Assembly (NCBI GenBank): GCA_964017065.1
Contig: OZ024788.1
Span: 12,480,845-12,544,844 of the forward strand
Length of the DNA: 64,000 nt
DNA from: Haliclona indistincta
Taxonomy: Eukaryota; Porifera; Demospongiae; Haplosclerida; Chalinidae
Reading direction: 5' to 3'
Numbering within the stretch: the stretch's first letter is position 1; the number at the start of each line of letters is the position of its first letter. The notes under the pieces were generated by a model that did not search any database, had not been told where the DNA came from, and saw nothing but the letters and a program-made list of their open reading frames with translations. Of the stretch, positions 22,182 through 32,136 are shown piece after piece. Position numbers and translations under genes: made by a program.

Positions 22182-22440
22182 ATGGCTGAAGGTAGCCCTG
22201 ATGCTAAAACTCGGCTCCGTCTATCTCTATCATTACGACGAAAGAAGACGGAATTGGCTCCCAGTTCTCGATTTGTAGTCGTTTCTGACACAGATGTGAT
22301 AAAGGCTGCCGAGGGAGTTGATCCAGAAAACACGTCTAGAGTGAACGCGTGGGGCTTGAGAAAATTTTGATAAATGGATTATGGAAACCGGTAAGGCAAC
22401 TTCTTCTGAACGGTGCCAGGAGGCTTACTTCACTATAATG
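22182..22440 (+). pseudogene. Crypton/KIAA1958-like N-terminal fragment 2
   Basis: From the ATG at 22182 the frame reads MAEGSPDAKTRLRLSLSLRR, then VVVSDTDVIKAAEGVDPENT, then VNAWGLRKF and a TGA. Shifting one base within a TTTT run at about 22365 continues as DKWIMETGKATSSERC. NT---NAWGLRKFDKW matches the conserved N-terminal motif of Crypton-derived genes, as does the fragment at 13542. The one-base slip lies in a homopolymer, so a sequencing error is possible. No recombinase domain follows within this copy. Confidence 0.5.
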
Positions 22441-22904
22441 ATCCTGTGATAGTTAGTAAATGGTTGTGCAAGTTTATTTTGGAATCTAGGCAAGAGATCT
22501 AGAGCGGGAAGCCCTATCCTCCGAAATCTTTCTGTATGGTCTGTATCGTATGTCAAGTCCTACTTCTACTTCCAAGCGTTCCTGTTAGTCTGTCAAACTT
22601 GTTCTCTGGACAACTGCAGAATTGTGTTGGATTTTTAAGTCAAGCTGTTTGTTTATTATGAATTTGATTAATTTGTACCCACTAGTATTAGGAGCATGTG
22701 ATGGTATAAAAACGCTGACAGGAAGTGTGGTCTGATCAAACAAACCACCGCCAGTGCATTATTTCTGATATCGCACTGGACACTCTCTTCCCATTGCTTT
22801 TCAATGGGAAACTGCAGTGCATTATTTTTGATAATGCACTGTGGTTTGCCTGGAGAGTGCGCTAGCAGATTTATCGCACGGGCGGTGTCTTTGATCTAAA
22901 CAGG
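22441..22904. other. Non-coding stretch with a hairpin
   Basis: At about 22740-22865 the word AGTGCATTATTT occurs twice, then as the complement ATAATGCACT, around CCATTGCTTTTCAATGG. This is a probable hairpin element related to the one at 20689 (shared TGCATTAT and ATTTATC-GCACG words). Nothing coding. Confidence 0.4.
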
Positions 22905-22981
22905 AAGGGGTAGGTATAAAACGCGGAACGTGGAATGGAATGGAACGCGGAATGGAATATGGAATGGAACATCAAACAGTA

Positions 22982-23760
22982 ATAGATCATCAGTAGGAAA
23001 AAGGGCAATAGCTCTGTTTCTCTCACCCTCAATGGTTCCTCACTTGAGCAGGTCACCACATATAAATATCTTGGTGTTAACATATCTTGTGATCTTTCCT
23101 GGTCTACCCATATTGCTATAATTTGTGCTAAGGCACGGAAAATGCTGGGAGTGATTTTTAGACACTTCTACAGGGATTTTGACACCGAGATGCTGGTAAG
23201 ACTTTATGTCACTCTGGTTCGTCCCAGATTGGAGTACGCTTCTCCAGTGTGGTCGCCTCATACTGAAAAAGATATTAAACAATTGGAGAGTGTTCAGAGA
23301 GTTGCCATTAAATCTTTTTGCTGTGCTTGGGACTCTAACTACTTGGACCTGTTATCTCAATTTGACATTCCAACTCTTGAGAGGAGAAGAACTGAACTCT
23401 CTTTATGTTTTTTGTACAGAGTTGTTAACTCTCTTTGTTACTTTCCAGAACATCTTGTCCGGATTAGACCGTCTCTCCCGTACAACACACGTTCCTCCAA
23501 CCGTCCCATATTGGTTCAACCATTTGCCCGAACTAACTCTTATCTTTTTTCTTATATTCCTTATTCTATTTCTGTTTGGAACTCTTTGCCAGTTCATATT
23601 ACACAGTCTCCTAGTTTTACCTCCTTTAGATCTCATATTTCTAACTTACCTTCTTTAATTTAATCATCTTATCGGAAACACTTCATATTAGCATTTTTTG
23701 CTATTGTGTATTCCATGCATCCATATGCAAAATTATCATAAAATAAAAAAATAGAAAACA
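22982..23760 (+). mobile_element. LINE fragment B, 5'-truncated
   Basis: A plus-strand frame enters at about 22982 (ISRKKGNSSVSLTLNG), continues through TTYKYLGVNISCDLSWSTHI and LYVTLVRPRLEYASPVWSP, and ends at the stop at 23661-23663. The KYLG(V)-I---L-W--HI and VRP-LEYA--VW motifs are typical of the post-RT region of CR1/Jockey-type LINEs. An AT-rich 3' UTR with AATAAA-like words ends near 23760. Only the 3' 0.8 kb is present. Confidence 0.8.
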
Positions 23761-24158
23761 GTCAAATTTCAACTTGAAAAGAAAAAGGACACTTGCTTTG
23801 ACTTGTTCAGCTTGCGTACTGCTGCACGCAAAGAGTGGAGAGCGGTAGTGGAGTGTGAGAAGCGTTGATAGCTGCATGGTGTCAGACTATAATATAGTAC
23901 ATGTACAAGCAACTTAGTCAAGCAACTCAGCCTGAGATTTCTGCTTGAGCGTAACTCGTAAGAAATGAATCAGAGGTTAAACTCATTAACTATACAGGCA
24001 GAGTTTAGTCTAACAGTGCACGCTGATCTTTACGCTGGAACTAAGTTAGCGTTCTAACAACAGCCTTACTGTAAACATACTCATACTGCACACCCACAGC
24101 CACACCCCTTTGTTGCACCGGCGTAGACTACATGCTGCCTGGATACAAACAACGGTTA

Positions 24159-24719
24159 TTACCCGTGCGCAGTATGCGCCAGGGTTATGCGTTTGTGTCC
24201 GTCGGTATGTGTGTGAGTGTGTGTGTGTGGACATAAAAACACGCCTGTTTGCGTCTTACCGCTCGAAACTCTCCACGAAAACACTCTCTGCAGCTTCTTC
24301 ACTGAATTTATAGTCCTATGAAGACGTTTTCTGTACTGGCAAGCCTTCCTCGAGCGACTAATCCATGGCTTTCTAAAGCTACGTGTCCTTGTAAGAGCAC
24401 TTTACGGTATTGTGGGTGTGTCACCCAACCTCCTATCCATGTCGATGTCCTCACTCAGTCTCACATGTACAGAGCTTCTTGACTCTTGAGGACTATAGCT
24501 ACGGTATTTACCGTATATCAGTCTTTCTCGAGGCCTTCTGTGATGTGCCAATCAACTGTTAGTGCATGTATGCTATCATCTATTTTTTCTGGATCTGTCT
24601 ATGGGCTAGCTGTAAGTCTGCAAGTGTAAGTGTAACGTGCGTGTTGCAGTGATGCTGCCTGGAGTGGTCGTGTTTAGCTCCTAGCTCAGCGCACGGGTAT
24701 GTGTTCATTAGAACTCTAG
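24159..24719. mobile_element. Element T copy 2 (inverted relative to 4977-5579)
   Basis: Starts near ACCCGTGCGCAGTATGCGCC and ends near GCGCACGGGTATGTGTTCAT. The interior matches the reverse complement of 4977-5579, including AATTTATAGTCCTATGAAGA and a (GT)n run, but has only one copy of the GTGAGACTGAGTGAGG unit. Non-coding. Confidence 0.55.
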
Positions 24720-25071
24720 TATAAGTCATGTTATGGTGACCTAAGCTAAGGCCTAAGGGTAGAGTTTTTCTCCGTCACCAAGAGAGCTAGTAATTCCTAT
24801 GAACTTGATTCAGTAGTCTGCACACGATGAGCCTGAGCGAGTGGCACGTGACCTACAGATAGTCTTTGAGGGCTACACTACAGAACACAGATCAGACTAT
24901 GTTGGGCAACTCTATAGAAGTGAGCTCTATGCCATGGTTCAATCTGAACAAGTCAAATCAAGTCTTTTTCCGTTTGACGTTCCATTACATAGTCCATTCC
25001 GCCGTTCCATTCCATTCCACGTTCCGCGTTTTATACCTACCCAACAGGAAGTATACAATAATTATTATTAT

Positions 25072-26967
25072 CAGGAGCGCATAATGAGAGTGAGCGCGCA
25101 GGAGCGCGACACTCCCACGCACTTGATTAAAAATTGCAACTCCACACATGATGGCCGTGTTTCTAAAGATAGACTTGTGAGGGCGTATGGAAAAGAAGGA
25201 AACGGAAAACTGAAACGGACGGCGGAAACGGAAACGGACGACGGAAAATGGGCGTGGTCTCGCACTCAAGACCCCAAAAACTAAACCCAAATCCAAGACC
25301 CTAAAACCTTCGCCGCTAACTGTGCAAAGTCGGGAGGGTAGCCTAACCCGGGCCTTCGGCCCTTGGTAAGCCTAAGGATCGTCGGGAGGGTCGTCCTAAC
25401 CCGGGCCTTCGGCCCTTGCTAAGCGTTTTGGGGTCATGGGATTGCTAAGCGTTTTGGGGGCGCAGTAGCGCTAGGGATTTCTCCAGTTTAGAAGTGTTTG
25501 ACGTAAACACTGGTTGCTGGAAGCAGCACACCACACGTGGAACACCTCCATTGGGCGAGCCAGGACTAGTACTGGCTCGGGCCTATCGAACAAGGTAGAT
25601 GGCAAGGACGCGTGGCCCTAGCTGCGCCGAGCCTGCGAGAAGGAGCTCTCGCCTAGCAACCAAGACTACTCAGGCTCCCAAACCGCTCAACACTGCTAGG
25701 GGTGGCCCGAGCACACGTGGTGGCCGCCATGCTCACGTCACCACGCTCACGTCAAGGTCGTCACCACGCCATGCTCACGTCAAGGTCAGCAACTGCTCCA
25801 GCGGTGTGGACCGTCAGCCACATTCGACTTTGTCGCCATCTCAGTCATCATTATCTTGTCCACCAAAATCTCCCTCCGCCTCGTCTCCTTCTAGACGCCC
25901 TTTGCCTGCCCCAAGCTGCTTGCCACCAACACGCGACCAGCCCTCCTCTCGAGCCTCTTCTCCTGCTACTGTGACCTCACCTGTTGCTACTGTTCCACTG
26001 CAACCCTTGCCTCGTCGTGTATCTACACATTATAGTCGTCCAGCGTTTCTTCTTCCCTCTCCTCCACTCTCACCTCTGCTGCCATCTCCTTTCAAGTCCT
26101 CCCTCGTTCTATGGGTTTTTCTCACTCTGGCTATTCTCCTGCAGATTTCTCCTCTGTAACTCATCTTCTTCATCCTGTTTACCTTTGGTCTTTACTGATT
26201 TCTTTGTGATCTCTGCTACTTTCTCACCTTCCTCTTGCCTGTATTCATTTCGCTCTCTCACGATCAATGTTCTATTACTTCTTTCCTTTACTCACCTGGC
26301 CACTAAGCTTAAGATTACTCAAACTATAGATGCTCAAATCAGACCGTACTTCATCGACTGTTTCTGTTTGTTTTTCTTTTCTTTGGCTGTCTCACATGTT
26401 GAGGCTAGACCATCAGTGCTTAACTATCTTATAACTGTATCAATCTGTCATTATCATCACTACTGTATGTATGAGCACTGTAAAGCGACAATAATAATAA
26501 TAATAATAATAATAATACTCCCGACTTGTGATGGCCGACGGTACGCGTACGTACAGTTTTGTATTGGATGGAACTAGCCTTCTAGAAGGTAAGAATCAGC
26601 TTTCCACTAGCCTAGGACGATCATGCTTCTCTGCTAGCTTGAGTAGATACTGTTAAAGCAAGAAACGAGTCGAATCCGTGATGGTGGGCCGTCGTGCTGT
26701 TTCTCTACAGCTGGTATACGAGCACGTGGAGATCGTCTGCGCGTCATTGTGGGTGTAGAAAGCTTCTACGAGCTGTTGCTTACCTCAAGGAGCCTCGGAC
26801 AGCCAAGTTCCATCCATTACGAAACTGTACGTACGCGTACCGTCGGCCATCACAAGCCTATCTTTAGAAACACGGCCATCATGTGTGGAGTTGCAATTTT
26901 TAATCAAGTGCGTGGGAGTGTCGCGCTCCTGCCTTCTTACCGCGCTCACTCTCATTATGCGCTCCTG
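25072..26967. mobile_element. 1.9-kb element with about 115-bp terminal inverted repeats
   Basis: CAGGAGCGCATAATGAGAGT at 25072 is mirrored at 26948-26967, and the inverted arms run about 115 bp (the right arm has an extra 8 bp). Flanks TTATTAT at 25065-25071 and 26968-26974 are an apparent 7-bp target duplication, in AT-repeat context. A second inverted pair (CTTGTGATGGCCGACGGTAC at 26526 and its complement ending 26859) lies inside. No transposase. The interior carries CGGGCCTTCGGCCCTT repeats (25340-25420), a Ser/Pro-rich frame (25599-26159) and an (AAT)n run (26489-26516). Confidence 0.7.
25599..26159 (+). CDS. Ser/Pro-rich reading frame in the TIR element
   Basis: An ATG at 25599 opens a 186-codon frame with an Arg/Ala-rich start (PARRSSRLATKTTQAP), a long Ser/Pro/Thr-rich middle and a hydrophobic end. 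No domain recognised. It could be the ORF1 start of a deleted LINE (an (AAT)n run 330 bp downstream would fit a LINE tail) or a chance frame in pyrimidine-rich DNA. Low support. Confidence 0.25.
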   Translation: MARTRGPSCAEPARRSSRLATKTTQAPKPLNTARGGPSTRGGRHAHVTTLTSRSSPRHAHVKVSNCSSGVDRQPHSTLSPSQSSLSCPPKSPSASSPSRRPLPAPSCLPPTRDQPSSRASSPATVTSPVATVPLQPLPRRVSTHYSRPAFLLPSPPLSPLLPSPFKSSLVLWVFLTLAILLQISPL

Positions 26968-27593
26968 TTATTATATGCACTGACAAAATGAATACCTATA
27001 GGAACTGCAGTTGATGGGAGGTTAACAGTTGCCTGTGTAGACACAGAGCTGGTGTTATCCGTTGTACATGTATACGATCCAGTCACCAACTGCATCACTT
27101 TTTCTTCTAGATCTATTAGACCGCACTTTCTGAATGCTTGACACAATCGATTGTATGTGGCCGCTCTTGCTCGTTTCTGCTTCCATTTTCTCAGCATCGC
27201 CGTCTTTCTAGCTGGTACAGAATGTTTTGATTCTAGTATAGCAATCTCCTCAGCTTCTGTTAGTCCCAGGAAAGGAGAGACTGCTCGCTAGTCAGCAATC
27301 AACGCGGCAATTTGAGCCAAATGCTCCTCTGAGCAGGGCCTGTCAGCAGCCATGAATTTTTCGCCTTCCCAATGTAAAACCACGAGCCCCACCCACCACT
27401 CATCCCTCGCAAGGAAACTGGTGAGGGCGGGAAGGAAAGAGTGTGCGTGTTATGTTTGTAGCATAACATAGGGTGAATTGAACTCACGTTTCGTATATAG
27501 TCACAGAGCCATGCATGTGATCAAAATTATAGTAAGTAATGTGAAAGTGTGGAGAGTACATTAGAGCATGCATTCAAGAGTGGTGCACCATAA

Positions 27594-27770
27594 TTAACCC
27601 TCGGCGCATGCGCGAGGGTTACGGTACTTGCTCTGTCGTTCATTCGTTCATTAACCCTCGGCGCATATGCGCGAGGGTTACGGTACTTGGTTTGTCGTTC
27701 GTTCACTCATTAACCCTCGGCGCATGCGCGAGGGTTACGGTACTCAGTTTGTCATTCGTTCGTTCGTTCA
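27594..27770. repeat. Three tandem hairpin heads
   Basis: TTAACCCTCGGCGCATGCGC followed by GAGGGTTACGGTACT occurs three times with a period of about 57 bp (27594, 27652, 27709; the middle copy reads GCGCATATGCGCG). Each forms a short perfect stem (CCCTCG...CGAGGG) followed by GTTACGGTACT and a TCGTTCATTCG-rich spacer. Confidence 0.8.
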
Positions 27771-29770
27771 TTCTGTCCATCGAGCTACAGAGACCATCGC
27801 TCACTTCTGAAACTCGGTAAGGGTATGAACAGGCTTAGCACGACAATGGCTTGCAATCTGACTCGTGGATTTTGCTAAAGTGCTTTCGTTCTCGAGTTAT
27901 GGCTGGCTCACCTTGACGGCCGTCTTTGACCTTTCTGACGACAAAAGCGCCCATAGTTGGCTACCTAGGTACTTGTAGATTCCATCTAAACTTCAGGACA
28001 GCTCTGGGGGTGCGTAGACATCTCAAGAAAAAGCCTATCAAAGCCAAGAGCAATGGCTACCAAGCTACTCGTGTTCACGGTCACGCCCACTTGACACACC
28101 TTGTCTCGGTTGTGGTCAGCACTTTGCTGTCTTCTGGTTAGCAGTGCAGTTTCAATAGCAAGCAGGTTGGCTTTAGCTGCAAAGCTCCTTCTGCAAACCA
28201 TAACTAAGGAGCTAACTCTACGATGTGCAACAAGCCGAGGGTTTCGTGAAATCTGTTCATTCGTTCGTTCGTTCATTCATTCGTTCTGTCCATCGAGCTG
28301 CAGAGACCATCGCTCACTTCTGAAACTCGGTAAAGGTATGAACAGGCTTAGCACGACAATGGCTTGCAATGTGACTCGTGGATTTTGCTAAAGTGCTTTC
28401 GTTCTCGAGTTATGGCTGGCTCACCTTGACGGCCATCTTTGACCTCTCTGACAACAAAAGCGCCCATAGTTGACTACCTAGGTGCTTGTAGATTCCATCT
28501 AAACTGCAGGATAGTTCTAGGGGTGCGTAGACATCTCAAGAAAAAGCCAAGAGCAATGGCTGCCTACTCAGTGTTCACGGTCACGCCCACTTGACACACC
28601 TTGTCTCGGTTGTGGTCAGCACTTCGCTGTCTTCTGGTTAGCAGTGCAGTTTCAATAGCAAGCAGGTTGGCTTTAGTGCAAAGCTCCTTCTGCAAAGCTA
28701 ACTAAAGAGCTAACTCTGCAATGTGCAACACGCCGAGGGTTTCGTGAAGGCTGTTCATTCGTTCGTTCGTTCTGTCCATCGAGCTGCAGAGATCAGCGAT
28801 CATTTCTACGCGCTGGTAAGGTTATGAGCATGACAAGCTCGACAATGGCTTGCAATGTGACTCGTGGATTTTGCTAAAGTGCTTTTGTTCTCGAGTTATG
28901 GCTGGCTCACCTTGACGGTTGGCCGTCTTTGACCTCTCTGACGACAAAAGCGCCCATAGTTGACTACCTAGGTACTTGTAGATTCCATCTAAACTGCAAG
29001 ACAGCTCTGGGGGTGCGTAGACATCTCAAGAAAAAGCCTATCAAGGCCAAGAGCAATGGCTACCTACTCAGTGTTCACGGTCACGCCCACTTGACACACC
29101 TTGTCCTTGTGGTCAGCACTTTGCTGTCTTCTGGTTAGCAGTGCAATTTCAATAGCAAGCAGGTTTGCTTTTAGCTGCAAAGCTCCTTCTGCAAACCATA
29201 ACTAAGGAGCTAACTCTACAATGTGCAACACGCCGAGGGTTTCGTGAAGTCTGTTCATTCATTCATTCGTTCTGTCCATCGAGCTGCAGAGACCATCGCT
29301 CACTTCTGAAACTCGGTAAAGGTATGAACAGACTTAGCACGACAATGGCTTGCAATGTGACTCGTGGATTTTGCTAAAGTGCTTTCGTTCTTGAGTTATG
29401 GCTGGCTCACCTTGCATGACCTGACGGCCATCTTAGACTTCTCTGACGACAAACGCGCCCATAGTTGACTACCTAGGTACTTGTAGATTCCATCTAAACA
29501 GCAGGACAGCTCTGGGGGTGCTTAGACATCTCAAGAAAAAGCCCATCAAAGCCAAGAGCAATGGCTACCTACTCAGTGTTCACGGTCACGCCCACTTGAC
29601 ACACCTTGTCTCGGTTGTGGTCAGCACTTTGCTGTCTTCTGGTTAGCAGTGCAGTTTCAATAGCAAACAGGTTGGCTTTAGCTGCAAAGCTCCTTCTGCA
29701 AACCATAACTAAGGAGCTAACTCTACAATGTTTGCAACGGTGCTCAAACGCCGAGGGTTCGTGAAATTCG
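27771..29770. repeat. Tandem array of four repeats of about 500 bp
   Basis: Units start at the phrase TTCTGTCCATCGAGCT at 27771, 28284, 28770 and 29270 and end near 29770. Each contains CTCGAGTTATGGCTGGCTCA, GACGACAAAAGCGCCCATAG, TCAAGAAAAAGCC, GGTCACGCCCACTTGACACA and TGGTCAGCACTTTGCTGTC in the same order, and ends with CGCCGAGGGTTTCGTGAA. Frames open in the units are shifted by indels between copies, so coding is unlikely. Together with the hairpin heads at 27594 this looks like an internally amplified mobile repeat; a related single copy is at 33017-33631. Confidence 0.8.
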
Positions 29771-30424
29771 TTCTTATAATAGCAAGAATTCTTTACATGA
29801 AAAAGTTTAAGAATTTTTGAATAATAATTATTGTCATGAACTTTTGTTGTCTTGTGGGTTAAAAATAAAACATTCGTGTTTAAATTTATTGCTTTTTTCT
29901 GCAAAACTTCTTGTCAGCTAATACATTTCAACTTGTCTGAAAGTGTAAAAAGATTGCAATCGTTTTATCAAATTGACTCAAAGTCAAAATCGAAGGCCCC
30001 GACTTCTCTTGTCGTGCTTGGCATTGGGCCGGTCGTAGTACACTGTACATGCTCTAAAACGTTTCAGTAAAAACAATTTCGAAGAGACTGCTATAATTAT
30101 GAGCATCCTTGCGCTGGTCCAAGCTATACTATGCAAATGACATGTCTGTCAACAAGTATAGTAATGGGCCGATCAGATGTATTGGTGGTTTGTATAAATC
30201 GAAGTTTTTTTTCCATTTCCAGAGAAGTGCCTATCTACATTGTAAGTGTGTAGGAATGTCGTCAAAAATAACAACACTCAATTTTGAAACAAAAATTAAA
30301 ATGAAAATGTACAATGTAAAGGCATCACCATGATTGCTTAATTTAGCTCAAGTCAATGACATCATTAGTTACTATAAGTGGAATGGCAAGGTGATGTTGC
30401 TATTTATAGAAACGAGGGGTGTGG
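29771..30424. other. Intergenic stretch of the duplicated block
   Basis: AT-rich spacer downstream (in sense) of STAT copy 1. The last 110 bp are nearly identical to 43253-43344, and much of the rest is related to 42780-43250, marking the segmental duplication. No gene seen. Confidence 0.5.
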
Positions 30425-30550
30425 TTACTGATGAGGTAATCCAGTAGGATCAAAGGCAGCAGAGAACTCTTCTCCAGTGCCGTAAGGTCCGATATTGATA
30501 GCACCAAGATCAGGCAAGATGGCGTCATTTAGTGCTGCTCCGTTATAAGG

Positions 30551-30793
30551 CTGAGAGAGAAAGGAAGGAGAGAGAAAGGAGGGAGGAGGGAGAAAGGAGG
30601 GAGGGAGAGAGAGAAAGCAGGGAGGGAGAGAGAGAGAAAGTAGAGGGAGAGGAAGGATGGAGAGAGAGAGAGAAAGGAGGGAGGGAGAGGGAAAGAAGGG
30701 AGGGAGAGGGAAAGGAGGGAGGGGGAGAGAAAGAAAGGAAGAAAGGAGGGAGGGAGAGAGAGAAAGGAAGGAGGGAGGGAGGAGAGAGGTTAC
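30551..30793. repeat. GA-rich minisatellite in STAT copy 1 intron
   Basis: GAGAGAAAGGAGGGAGG-type units for about 240 bp, directly upstream (in sense) of the acceptor of the last STAT exon, so the transcript reads CT-rich. Overlapping Arg/Glu- or Ser/Leu/Pro-rich frames are products of the repeat. Other simple repeats in this gene: (TA)n at 31140-31176 and (GA/GT)n at 31599-31745. Confidence 0.85.
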
Positions 30794-31141
30794 ATAGGCA
30801 GTAAATCTCACTGTACACAAGAGCAGATACACAAGGACATGCTGCGAGAGCACACTTTGACGAGTGTTTTTAGATAGCTACAGTACTTTCATACAAGTAA
30901 TACTGGAGCATAAACATAGAAATTTTCGAGGTACATGTAGATTTGTAGCTTCATGATTGCAAATTTCGCAAGTGCTGTTCGATCTCCAAATTTACTGATT
31001 TTTGCTAGTAAGTTTGATACAGGCAATTCCCAAATAAACAGGAACTACATGTAATAACACATGTGCCATTACTAGGGACTTACAGGGACACTGACAGGAG
31101 CTGGTGTCTGAGGAGAGATGATTTGAGAGTAGAGCAGAGAT

Positions 31142-31175
<34 letters not shown>

Positions 31176-31634
31176 ATAGCTGAAGAATACAACACAAAAT
31201 ACAACATACCCCAGCGAATGAGTACAATGAGGGGGCGGGGCTTGCTGGTGTGCTCAATCCCATCCGTCCCCTGCGAGAAAACAATATAAATACAACTTCA
31301 GTGAGAGACACATTCTTGCTGTACTCACATGTGACTGCCGGGCATCATGATGTGAAGAGAAGCATCAACATATCCGTCACCTCTCACCTCAGTAGCTACA
31401 GATACAGGCACATGATGGTTACTAATATACCAACTACATGAACTGTCAAATGTACGTTCGATAGCTACTGTGGGATTTCATGACAATGTGGTTGAACTCA
31501 CGAGGAGGAGAATAGTAGTTACCAAACACCTCATCCTTTAACTTGTTTGGGAACAAGAACACCAGCTGAGTGAGATCATGTAGTCTGAGCGATAGAGTGA
31601 GAGTGAGAGTGTGTGAGAGAGAGTGTGTGTGTGA

Positions 31635-31681
<47 letters not shown>

Positions 31682-31902
31682 TGTGTGTGTGAGAGAGTGT
31701 GAGTGAGAGAGAGAGAGAGTCAGTGAGAGTTTGTGTGAGAGAGAGAATGAGTATAAAGTGTGCAGTGCTACCTACCTGTCAGCAAAGCTGCGAACAGAGA
31801 GATCATGTTTTCCCCATGGAGCTAGACGAAGAATCTGCTTATCTCCTAGTTCGTTTTCTGTTTGAGAGAGAAAGTGAGTTTCAATTGCTTGTGATCATGT
31901 GA

Positions 31903-32102
31903 NNNNNNNNNNNNNNNNNNNNNNNNNNNNNNNNNNNNNNNNNNNNNNNNNNNNNNNNNNNNNNNNNNNNNNNNNNNNNNNNNNNNNNNNNNNNNNNNNN
32001 NNNNNNNNNNNNNNNNNNNNNNNNNNNNNNNNNNNNNNNNNNNNNNNNNNNNNNNNNNNNNNNNNNNNNNNNNNNNNNNNNNNNNNNNNNNNNNNNNNNN
32101 NN
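31903..32102. other. Scaffold gap of 200 N
   Basis: Exactly 200 undefined bases. The STAT copy 1 sequence follows copy 2 until about 31893, just left of the gap; right of the gap begins unrelated helicase sequence. Confidence 1.
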
Positions 32103-32136
32103 TGTGATACAGTACTATAGTCTCTTATTGCTACAG

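Larger units (their letters stand above)
22905..25045. mobile_element. Region bounded by inverted GGAATGGAAC-rich repeats
   Basis: TAGGTATAAAACGCGGAACG followed by TGGAATGGAATGGAAC (22910-22950) is mirrored by GTTCCATTCCATTCCACG and CGTTCCGCGTTTTATACCTA (about 25005-25041). Between them lie LINE fragment B and a copy of element T. The inverted ends could be the termini of a 2.1-kb composite or two copies of one short repeat. No transposase seen. Confidence 0.45.
19891..27353 (-). pseudogene. Death-domain gene copy A, nonsense mutation and 6.3-kb intron insertion
   Basis: Exon 1, 27353-26996, starts MAADRPCSE and encodes a death-type helical domain (AALIAD, then AVSPFLGL, MLRKWKQKRARAATY). 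Exon 2, 20664-20314, encodes a second death domain (TPTKWFEVGIQLKIDVSMLD, QWKKEQKPPYTWDTII). A small third exon is likely at 19935-19891. Compared with copy B (42564-41824), codon 22 is TAG (27288-27290) instead of Trp, and the intron between exons 1 and 2 is 6331 bp instead of 47 bp. Death domains mediate homotypic assembly in apoptosis and innate signalling. Splice sites are still present, but the early stop makes it non-functional unless translation restarts at an internal ATG. Introns visible are phase 1. Confidence 0.8.

Noticed and set aside
27594..29770. CRISPR-like array
   Set aside because: Repeats of about 57 bp and 500 bp without short unique spacers, in eukaryotic context; it is tandem repeat DNA.
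27986..29904. Repeated small frames in the 500-bp units
   Set aside because: Frames shift between units through indels and share no codon-level conservation; they are repeat products.
30425..30853. 142-codon minus-strand frame rich in Ser/Leu/Pro
   Set aside because: Only 30425-30550 is a STAT exon; the rest is translation of a GA-rich minisatellite in the intron.
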